NCBI GenBank assembly: GCA_033182465.1
Contig: CP137326.1
Coordinates: 1,643,501-1,707,500 of the forward strand
Direction of reading: 5' to 3'
Source: Sanghuangporus weigelae
Lineage: Eukaryota > Basidiomycota > Agaricomycetes > Hymenochaetales > Hymenochaetaceae
Length of the DNA stretch: 64,000 bases
Part shown: in pieces, positions 12,986 through 22,530 of the stretch
How positions within the stretch are numbered: position 1 is the first letter of the stretch
Layout: every line of letters starts with the position of its first letter
Notes under the pieces: generated by a model
What the model was told of the DNA's origin: nothing
Seen by the model: the letters and a program-made list of their open reading frames with translations, nothing else
Databases searched by the model: none
Translations under genes and position numbers: made by a program

Positions 12986-14565
12986 ATGTCCGTACCACTA
13001 TACGTCCTTCAATGTGTGTACCTGGTCATAGCGTCTTGTCTATCTAGCAGTCTCGGACCTGGCAGCGACGATTCGGGTGTGCTCTCGGCACGGGGACAGT
13101 GGAGCTTAGATGCGAAAGACGTGCTTCCGGGCTGGTATGATCCGCGAATCAATGGTGGACGCATGCTTGATGTACGTATCTCGTTCCGTCCTGCGTTTAC
13201 TGCAGCAATCACGCTCGCAGGATCAAAGTTCACTCACTTACGAGCGAAATTTCTGGCATCTAACTTTGATTGAATTCAGTTTACAACACGCCACTTCGGA
13301 GAGCCGCTGAACGTGATCATCTCCGGCCATTCTGACCCCTTCATTCTGACGGAGGCCGGTTTCCGTTACTATGCGAAGTGAGTTCTTCAGGACAAAGACG
13401 AGTAAGATGCGACCTTCTGAAATCAAATTTCCGTGCTTTCCGCAAGGTCAATCGGATTCTCAGAAGAGTGCCTGGGCCTGCACTACGGTAATATCCACCG
13501 TGCAGACTTGGGTGACGGAGACGGGCGCAAGGAAGAGCTCTTTCTTGTCCGGCAGCATTACTTCCCCGTATGGGGAACATGTTGGGAAAGCGTGGCAGGT
13601 ATGTCTTCCAATCTTCCCTTCCTTACGTGCGAATGCCTTTCCTTATCTCTGTGATGAGTGCGAGGTCTACCTTACAAAGCATCCGAAGTTTGTGAGTTCG
13701 GCGGAGGTCAGCACCATCCGAGGTGAACTGTCTACTTCATGATGGAAAGCTTCGTCGTTTCATTTTTATCCGCTTATCCCATAGCATCAATCCTGAGCCA
13801 TTCCAATTCCGCGGAACTGTTTTGTATCTCACTTTTCAACCTGTCAGGTGGAAATCATTTCCGAGCCTGGAAGCAGAATGGTACGCTTGCGAACAGCGGT
13901 GCATGGTTCCTAGCGTGAGATTGATTTTTGAGATCTAAGGAGTACCTACTGATTTTTCTTGACTCTTTCCTTACGATGTGATCACGTTTAAATCGCAGAG
14001 TGTCCAAGGAAGAGGTGAGCATCGCAAACCGTAACTTAGACACTCGCCGTGACCAATTTTTATTAATTTTATAGGACTCCAGCAAGAATCATAAGATCAT
14101 CGATGATGGATATAATATCGGCCGAGATCTACTCGTTGAGAAAGCAGCGGCAGGAAGCCATTGGAAAGGTATATGGTGGCGTGCGGATGTAGTCTGGAAC
14201 CAGAACGACCTACTGAAACCTGGGAGATGTGGTGAGGATTTGATTCTTTGGTTTATTTCTTGGCTTGGCAAGTGATGCCGGTGCGACGAAACTCTTTTTA
14301 CTGTCGGCTTGAGATCCATAGATCTGGATGCTTCTTGCAAGTTATTCCTTTTGTGGGGTAGAGGCATCTCTCTGAGCGGGGAACTTTATTCACCTCGGAG
14401 GATGCTCTGTATGATCTTGCTACGCATTCTGAATGCTTCCCAATTTCCTCTGACTTGGCACTCGTAAATTTTGATGCTTACAATTACCTTGGTGTTCCCA
14501 CAGGTATCAATCATGGTATTGCTCAGGATGGGCGGGTGGCCGTCCTTACCATAAAGCGCATCTAA
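12986..14565 (+). CDS. Conserved secreted or signal-anchored protein of unknown function
   Basis: I recognise a basidiomycete family with no assigned function. Seven exons join in frame: 12986-13171, 13280-13377, 13447-13598, 13848-13914, 13999-14014, 14075-14231 and 14504-14565, giving about 245 residues. The N-terminus (MSVPLYVLQCVYLVIASC) is hydrophobic, either a signal peptide or a signal anchor. The conserved core runs through GRMLDFTTRHFGEPLNVIIS, AKSIGFSEECLGLHYG, YFPVWGTCWES, GGNHFRAWKQNGTLANSGAW and DDGYNIGRDLLV, and ends with GINHGIAQDGRVAVLTIKRI. Several Trp, Cys and Gly residues that define the family are present, and a sequon (NGT) lies in the core. The fifth exon is only 16 nt. 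The last intron is 272 nt, long for this window. The true start may lie further upstream, because an in-frame acceptor-like CTAG directly precedes the ATG. It probably works in the secretory pathway or at the cell surface. Confidence 0.75.
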
Positions 14566-16014
14566 CGGTGTTCCATGTCTCTCCTCGTTCCGTCTGTTCT
14601 ATCTTGAGATGTTCCGACGCATCCTGAACATCCCGCAGGATGTTCAACTTCTGGGCCTCACGACAATCTCATGACCTTTTACGACATATATGTGCATTTG
14701 ATCCTCTTTCTTTTGCCATTACTACTCTCGAACTATAAGGAATCTGAGACATTTACTTACACTGTATCTATAGTTTCGCAATTCAATGCTGTCTGAAGAG
14801 CACTGCAAAGGTAATAGATGCCGTCCAATACATTAACATTTCGAAGTTGATCTCCTCGAGGACCTCGGACTAGCCCCGAAAATCGCGAGCAATATAATTG
14901 CCTCTGGGATTTGCTTTCCAAACAAATGGCGCGAGTATCCCGTGAGAAGTCTGTATTGAACTCACTCGTATTCCCAAGAGTATGCCCAAGGCCGTGCTAT
15001 GCTGCCATCGTGGTCCTCTAATGCGCCATCAAAAGTTCAAAGTCTACCACTCAACCTTCAGAATGAAATCGCTAAACGCTTTATACTCTGAAAAAGGGAA
15101 GCACCTTGAACGGCAGATTCCATCACGCATAACTGACTATCAACCAAATGGCAGTATTCATTGGCGATGAGTAAGTGGAGATGTATATTGATAAGTCGAG
15201 GGAAAGTGATATGCTCCTTCATGAACGTTCAGGAGATCATCTGCCCTTCAATAATTTCCGCGGAATAACTGTGTTGATAATACAGTGAGCAAAACAAGTC
15301 GACTTCTTTGTTGATTTTCAATAATTCAGTCATGACAATCTTCTACAGCTACAGATATTTGGAGTGAGCATTCCTGGACTACCATCGAGAAGACTTTCCA
15401 TCACATTGTTTATACGGTATACATTGTGTTGCATAATTTGAAAGATTGACATATTTATAGGCATCCTGTAAGGTAACATCGGTCGACATCCTTTTAGCCA
15501 ATGAATTTGAAAACAATAAATCATCAACGACCTGAATGATGATTTTAGAATTGAGTGCACGGCGTGGCAAAAGCACTTCGACTGATTCTGGCTGAGAAAC
15601 TGATCATTTTCACAGCTGATTGAAATCAGAATGAACTGATAGAGAGCTGGTTCGACGGTGTTGAAGATGCCCGGACTTCTTTAGGGACGCCATTAGAGTC
15701 GGAATATACAAATGGACCACAACTATTTGATCTGACGCATCCAATCAAAACTTGTTTAGCACCTTCGATTATGATTTTTCAATTAGAAATCCACTTACAT
15801 TGCACACAATGCCCGAATAAAGCTACGAATTTCATTTTAAGCCAGATGTAGAAACCATGCTTCATTGCATTCAGATCGCGATAGTACACGGTAGATACAA
15901 GTCCATCTTGACTAGGCAAAACTAACACTCGGTCGCGGGAAAAGATACTCATACAAAGTCTGTTCGGTTCACGGTCTTACCAAGAGGATCGTCAATGCTG
16001 GAGAGATAAAACGT
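14566..16014. other. Intergenic region, no recognised gene
   Basis: This AT-richer 1.45-kb stretch lies between the 3' ends of two convergent genes. The small open frames (about 60-76 codons) are not conserved in any way I can see and have no motif. I see no repeat family from the second half of the window here. Confidence 0.45.
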
Positions 16015-17495
16015 TCAATTCGTCTCAGCATCCGTAAACTCCGTCGTGGCGATGCCAACACGAGAGTTGGTCGTATCATAAATAGTGTAGAAACGTTGGA
16101 CTGTGGGATCGAATAAATCAACCTCGGAAGACCTAGAAGATGTAAAGAAAAATGCACGTACGCCAGACGAATCCGTTAATGAAATCGAGTCCCTGCCCAC
16201 TGTTCTGGCCATTATCCGCAGCAACGAGGTAAATTGAATCATTGTCTCCGCCGAGTTCGCTGTTCAGTGATCGGGGCCAGATTTGCGCATTAGGAGTCAT
16301 CTCGAACGTCGTTCCTCCAATTTGGAAGAAAAGACTCTGCAGGTTACTGTATTCGCGAGCTGAGAGCCTGAGAAGACCTGTCGTCTGATCAAGAGTCGCT
16401 CCCGTTGCACGCTGATAAGCTTGGAATGCATCGGTTGCGAGGTATAGCAAAGTTGTGCCAGTATCGACGATGCCTGCCGTGGTGTTCAGGATGGACGTCC
16501 CTGAGTTTCCGTACGTGATTGACTTGAATCAACAAAAGTCGCTTAGTTATACCTCTTTCGCGAATTGCGAATGAACACACCTGATCAATACCCCAGTAAG
16601 CAGAGGCAGGACTCGTAGACGTGATCGGAACATATGTGATCTCGCCCATCAACTTGGACGAATCGGTTCCACCAAAGGTCAGTTCACCATTCATCAGACT
16701 CGAAGATGAACCGGTGGTGGGGTTGTAACTGATGCCGATCGATTCTGTTGGGATGGTGCCTTGCGAATAAAGGTTGTCTGTTACTGTCGGAACCGGCTGA
16801 TTGCCTCGGACTGTTCCTTCGGTGAGATCGACGGGTCCGATGCCGAGAATGCCGTCCACGCCGTCGAAGCCCTGTCAATATTGAGTAAGCGCTGAAATAA
16901 ATAAAAAATACAGCGAAGCACTCCGATAATATACTCACTTGTGCAGAGCGTGCTACACCCAGACCTTGTTGTTCAATGACAAGTTCATCGCCGAGAGCGA
17001 CCGTATCCGTGTATTCTTCACCACTGAAGGATCCGGAGCCATAAGAGACTTGAATGGTCCTTCCGGTGTCCTGAGACGTCGAGGTTCTGGTGTATTCCTT
17101 GTCTGCGCCGACCCAGGTATTGCTGCTTCCCGTGTCGATCCTGGAATGAGGTAACGTTAACCAGTGTGAGTACATGAATTGTGACAAGGGGTAAGGGAGA
17201 CTTACAAGAGCGTGTATTCCGTCGCAGGCGAGCCAACGCCAACCTGCATAGTATAGGTAACCGCAGAATCCGTAACGTCAATGCTAGTTGCGTCCGCAGT
17301 CGCAAATGGCTTCCTCGCTAGGACCTGCGCCCTCAGTGCCTTATTATGTTTAACAGCAGGCCCATGCGGACAGTGTCCGGCAACGAGCTTCTGCACACGC
17401 GCCCGGTCAACAGCGAGAATCTGCTTTGCGGTGCCACCCTTAGACAATTGTGCTCTAATGGGCAGAGCTTTGATGACGACGTGAGGCTGCGGCAT
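16015..17495 (-). CDS. A1-family (pepsin-like) aspartic protease
   Basis: This is a bilobal aspartic endopeptidase of the polyporopepsin-like A1 group, normally secreted or vacuolar in fungi. Five exons (17495-17206, 17140-16939, 16871-16581, 16522-16162, 16100-16015) give about 409 residues, usual for a preproprotein. Both catalytic motifs are visible: IDTGSSNTW across the first splice junction, and GIVDTGTTLLY in exon 4. The flap region contains YGSGSFSGEEYTDTV, and the body has GFDGVDGILGIGP. The C-terminus, INGFVWLQRFYTIYDTTNSR, appears only if the last intron is removed with the GT donor at 16161 and the acceptor just before 16100. The start MPQPHVVIKALPIRAQ is not hydrophobic, so no signal peptide is visible. 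An upstream exon, or a different start, may be missing from this model. The propeptide covers roughly the first 75 residues. Confidence 0.93.
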
Positions 17496-19667
17496 GGTGG
17501 AAAACAGTCTGGATGGTTGGCAACCCGTGATGAGTACTATTGTAAAGGGTCGGAAGTCAGAAGAGGGAGGAACAGTGATCGATACAGAGAAGCAAGAAAG
17601 CAGGACGTTGGGGCTATTATATAGGCATTCGGAAGGTCGAGTTGCGTCACGTAGGAGTAGGTCATTTCCAGCACATAGAGAGAAGACTATTCTAGGCAAA
17701 GACAAGAAGATCTAGAGTTCGCGCAATTGCTCCTAGGAGACAAACACCAAAAGAAGCTCTCTTCGGGAGCCGATAGTGATAACAGGGCCTCATCACAGGA
17801 TCCGCACACATATCCAAGTCATAATTCCCCAATTGCGCGGCGCCGTTGATGTATTAATAGCATGCTCAGCCGTAGATCACAAAACAGTACGACTCAGACC
17901 ATTGTGTTTCCTTGTGAAGCATGGCCGGCGAGGAGAGGGACCTCTAAAGAGACTACACAGGCCATGTCAGCATAAAGTTCCGCGATTCTCATCGCGTGGT
18001 GCGCAGTCGCTGTAGCTCCATCCGCATCTGACATCAGAGGGGCCGGGGTAGATGTGGGATGGAAACGTGAATATGAGAAGAAGCAAGCGTTGCGGTAGTT
18101 AGCGATGATAACAAGAATAAAACATATACCCAAGGAGCAGTGCATATCCTGTACATGCGGCTAAAAATGTACGCGTGATTCAGTTTAATTCCTCGTGATG
18201 GAAGAGTTTAAGGGATTGGCTCGTGGGGCTTTAATAGATTGAGCGCCCGTGCTTAAGTCCGAGTGGTGTTAATGCAAAAAGTATTTCGACAGTTTTGTGG
18301 GTATGTCTTTTCGATACATCCAAAACAGACGTAGCATCCCTCAGTTGAGACCGGCTGGCGTCGTGGTACTTGATGATGGTCGATACTGAAGGACAATAAG
18401 CGAGCCGGCGGCTATAGTTCTATATTTGACCACATGCACGCAAATCGGAAACGGAAGGAATTACATGTGGCGCGAAGCGCGAGAACAAGAATACTCACCG
18501 TATCTCCAAAGACTCCTGAGTTGCCCACACCTCCGTAAAGGTAGAAACATAGCCTCGATCCAGACTTATCCACCCGCGTGAACTTGAAGCGGTGCGACTG
18601 AAAGGGGCACAAATGACAGGCGAATTCTAGCTTCCATGTTGTTCATGAGCCGACTTCCAATCCGACAGAGATAAGGGAGAAGGCTTTCTCCAACTATTAC
18701 TAGCTTAGCACGCTCTGATCGTGACGATGACGGAATAATGTACGTCTTCCTCCTTTTCGAAGATGTGGAGGCAATCTCACTGATCTCCACCCTAATCCGA
18801 TCCGTTGCCCTTCATCGTAAAGGAGCCGATACTTGCACTGGCGTGGACCTTGATTTGCTTTGCTGGTGTCTCGAAAAACCAGTGGTATCTGACGAGCATC
18901 AACGACTTGTCTGACGGTTAACAGGAGTGGAACCAGTCACCCCATGCTCCAAGGCGTTTGAGCCGTGTGGGATAGTATCAGTGGCAACTGGGGAAGCTTC
19001 TCCAGATTAAGAGAGTTCAGAGGCCCATTCGAAAGGCACCGAGACTTTACGCGTGGATGCTCTGTTCTCAGTCCTTTTTCGCTTCGGAACCGCAGAAACA
19101 GCGGTGCGTGCCGCATAGCATCTTGCGTGCCATTCCATCGAATAATCCACGAGACAGAAAACTGCCGAGATGGGTTTGTCGATGAACCTGATCACGATGG
19201 TGGTTGTCTTCTTCGGAATTGAAGTCCCTCAACTTGAAACTATTAAGGCACCGTCGTGCGGGAGTCGCGTGGAGCTATCTGAACTAACTTACTGTGTTTG
19301 AAGAGTGCGTGTCTTCAAAGACGTCATAAAGCTGCTAAACTTTTTCTCGGATAGAATGTGCAGAGCATCGGCTACATCTATGTAAGGTGACACATTAGTG
19401 ACATATAAACCTAGTGACACAGCGTAGCAAAACAGGGTGGGGCGGTCGGTCGGTCGGTCGAGTGCTGAGGGTCATGGTTGAGGTTGGGACACGGAGACAT
19501 CAGACAGTGTACGTATCGCAGAGTGTTCGGAATTAAATTGACAGGCTGAGCCTGGATGCCGGAAGGAGAAAGAGAGGGAGAGTGGCGAAACAAATAGGGT
19601 CAGCGATAGTGGCTGACACCCAAAAGAGAAATGAGATGCACACGATACGACTCTTCTTTTTTACTTT
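17496..19667. other. Intergenic region, no recognised gene
   Basis: This 2.2-kb gap lies between the protease start and the eIF3i stop. It should hold the protease promoter on its left side. Open frames here are under 86 codons and show no domain. A short imperfect tandem GGTCGGTCGGTCGG run is at about 19,443-19,460. I see no tRNA, transposon or repeat shared with the rest of the window. Confidence 0.45.
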
Positions 19668-20990
19668 TTAATCCTCGATCTCGAGGTCTCCATAAGGCTT
19701 CGCTTTGAAATAGCTCTCGTCAAAATGATGCACGCGTACGAATCCGTCTTCCCCGCCTGATGCATAGCACTTCCCTGAAGGGTGTACGGCCAAGCTGTAA
19801 ACGCAAAACCGGAAAATTAAGAACGAAATTTTGATACGGTAAGGGTAGGAGTTTCACGCACGTATTGATGGGCCCGAAATGTCCTTTTACCCGCCCAAGT
19901 TCCTCCTCGAAAATCTTGTGCCAAAATCTTGTCTCAAACTTCCCCTGACGAGACGAAGTTGTTGTTACGCTCATCGCATCTTGCCCTCCTCCCAGCAACA
20001 CATACGGCTTCCGAGGTGCAATTGCAGCACTATTCAAGGGCGTCTCCGTCTGGTACGTCTTCAACACTCTTAGCGTACGCGTATCGTGCAGACGAGCAGT
20101 CTTGTCTTTGCTGCTGGTAACGAAGTACGTGCGGTCGGGGGAGAGTTGGAGGTCGGTGACGACGTCCATGTGCGCACGCTCGTTGTTGAGCGTTTCTTCG
20201 CCCGTTTTGGCATCAAAGAGTGCAACTTTGCCGGATTCGTGGCCCGTAAGGATGACGTCGGGTGTTATCCCGAAAGTGCAAACGGTGGGCTTTGAACCAA
20301 CCGGGTTGAACATCGATGCGGGCTCCTCGGATTCTAACGAATGTCAGCGTTTTATATCAAAAACTCATGTACGTTAAGAAAAAAATCGAGGACGTACGCT
20401 GTGTGCCATCTCCCTCTCTATTGATGTTGAAAATCCGAATAGCAGCCTGGTATCCCATACGCTGCTCCGTGATGCACACAATCTGAGTGCTATCTGGACT
20501 GAACGCCACGCGCTTCACCGCCGTCGGGAACTCCCAGGTGTACAAACACTTGCCCGTCGAGACTTGCCAGAGCTTCATCGTGTTGTCTGCTGATCCCGAA
20601 ACGAGAAGTTTAGAATCGTCTAGAGGTATTTAGTTTTAGTACTATTTCACTTCAGAGTAGATATTTGATGATGACTACATACTATCGACATCAACCGTCC
20701 AGACGGTACCGTTGTGCCCGTCATACGTCCCCAATCGCTCGCCGTTATCGGTGAACCAGACATTGATGATAAGATCTTTTGAGCATGAGAAGAGTAAGTC
20801 GCCTTCCTTGTTGAATTTAATCTGCGTTAGTGAACGCTCATGCCCTGTTTCAAGATAATTTTTTGGGTCAGAAAGGTGATTGAAGTTCGACTAAGTTGAG
20901 ATGCCTGCCTTGAAGAAGGATTGGTCTCTAATACAATAAGGTCAATGTGCTTAGATGGCCACTGGGATAAACGACTTGACTACTTACCAT
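19668..20990 (-). CDS. TIF34: Eukaryotic translation initiation factor 3 subunit I (eIF3i)
   Basis: eIF3i is a WD40 beta-propeller subunit of the eIF3 complex that works in cytoplasmic start-site scanning. The spliced protein begins [20 protein letters not shown], the canonical eIF3i N-terminus. It continues with [36 protein letters not shown], a central region [20 protein letters not shown], repeats with [14 protein letters not shown], then [20 protein letters not shown] and [16 protein letters not shown]. It ends with [13 protein letters not shown] and GDLEIED. Exons: 20990-20988 (only the ATG), 20927-20909, 20844-20683, 20619-20398, 20333-19862, 19794-19668. The second intron needs a GC donor (20908-20907). 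Without the isolated ATG exon there is no in-frame methionine before the conserved RPILLQGHE. Family identity is as strong as any in the window. Confidence 0.95.
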
Positions 20991-21377
20991 GTTGTACCAA
21001 GTAGCTGTATTGGATTGGATTGGGAGAAGGGTCGTGCAGAACAGATTTCACAGAAGTTGGTCAGTTGTTCCCACGATCATCACTTGGGGGCAAAATCCTT
21101 GAACTTTAAATTTAAATTTATATCTTTCCGTCATTGAGGTTCTCTTCGTCGTACTGCTGGTATCATTTGCGTTGGCGTTGGTACCCTGAAAAGGACGTGT
21201 TTTCGACTGACACTATACATAATCCAGTTCAAAATATAGCGAGTACAGAGCAATTTCTAATCGTTGCAGAGCAGAGCAGAATATCTACAAACGCGAAAAC
21301 AATAGCGCAAGGTCATCCTAAGTACTATGTAGTAGTCAGCTTGAGGCAAAAGGCGGATTCGAGCAGTGATCACTGCG

Positions 21378-22042
21378 TTATTGATTCCTTCCCAAGTTGC
21401 CAAATCGAAGCCCGCTCATCGCTGTTCCGCTGCTGTCTCCATTTGTTGGCCGCATCAGAGCAGTCATCGCAAGTGGGTAGCTCGGTGCATTGCTGGTAGG
21501 GAACGCGGGAGGGAACGTGGAAGGATGCTGAGGTGATGATGATGATGATGAGGACAATGATAAGGGAAGCATGCTGCGCATGATGGCCTCGACGTCCTCA
21601 GCTGTCGGATCTGTAGGTACGAATGCTGGACCGGGGTTTAGAGTCACGACGGAGTCGAAGAGTTCTTCATCTTCGATCTCCTTGACTTTTTCGCGCAAGT
21701 TCTTCATGACGCGTTCGAATAGCTCTAAGTCATAGTGATTGGCCGATAATCAGGTCCACATAAGTGTAAGGAAGACTCACGCTGTTCCTCTTTACTGTCT
21801 TTCTGTGGTCGGGGCAAGATCACTGGTTTTGGTGACCCAGTCTCTTGCCAGGACGTCCGCCTCAGACCAATCTGCTCCTCGATCTGACGCGCGAACTCTT
21901 CATCATCCGTTCCAGCATCTGCTATAGACGAGTCATCCTGGCCATATTCTGTGTTGATAGACTCTGCTGGCGAAGGGGCGCGTAGTACAGGAGTTGCGTA
22001 GACTGGATTGACGATGTGTGTTGGTTGAGCTGAAGTGGGCAT
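21378..22042 (-). CDS. Small conserved hypothetical protein
   Basis: Two exons (22042-21781 and 21724-21378) join in frame to give about 202 residues. The N-terminal half begins MPTSAQPTHIVNPVYATPVL. It is acidic and polar, with DSSIADAGTDDEEFARQIEE. The middle is predicted helical and charged (KNLREKVKEIEDEELFDSVV), followed by a Ser/Pro-rich tail with a run of eight Ser residues encoded by a TGA/ATG-rich repeat on the plus strand. No catalytic motif, membrane segment or signal peptide is visible. It lies between eIF3i and the divergent RNR1 gene, sharing a roughly 490-bp promoter region with the latter. It looks real because the splice sites fit and the predicted protein has a uniform composition, but I cannot assign a function. 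Confidence 0.6.
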
Positions 22043-22140
22043 GTTTTGATAGTCGCGTGTAGTAAGTAAGTATTATGGATGGAGATAACTGAAACAAGCC
22101 GACTGAGTCAGATGTGATGTGGGCCAAATAAGAGACAAGA

Positions 22141-22432
22141 ACGCGTGCGCGTCTTGCTCACGTTAATTAGGTCCAAGGTTGTTCTTCCCACGTTCAATGA
22201 CGCGTAATATCCCACTTTTTGAGCTTTTTAAATTCATCCTTCCATCTTATCAACGTATAAACTGCGTATTTTGATGATAGAATGTTTTTGGTTGTCTATC
22301 AGGAAGTCTCAAGGCTGTTCTATTGCCACTGTGAATTAATTTACGGTGTTTTGTGAAATCTAATTCAATCTCCGACCGAAAGCGTGATGATTACCAAGCA
22401 TAGAATGGCACTACACTTTATAATGGACGCGT
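22141..22432. promoter_or_regulatory. Three MCB-like ACGCGT boxes in the RNR1 divergent promoter
   Basis: The hexamer ACGCGT occurs at 22141-22146, 22200-22205 and 22427-22432, all in the 490 bp between the start of the small hypothetical gene (22,042) and the RNR1 ATG (22,531). ACGCGT is the MluI cell-cycle box bound by the MBF complex, which drives G1/S expression of RNR genes in ascomycete yeasts. The sites are seen directly; their function in this organism is inferred. A GCGCGT-type half match adjoins the first site. Confidence 0.55.
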
Positions 22433-22530
22433 CGCGTACCACTTCTCGTTTCTCATCCCACTATCATCCCCGTCTCCTTCTGTCCTCTTCTCTCTTGTCT
22501 GTATCGATAGATTAAAATCAGTAGCCTGCA

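Noticed and set aside
16141-16170. GC-AG intron in the aspartic protease (donor GCGTAC at 16,163)
   Set aside because: A normal GT donor two bases further on with an acceptor at 16,101 gives the conserved VWLQRFY sequence, which is clearly better.
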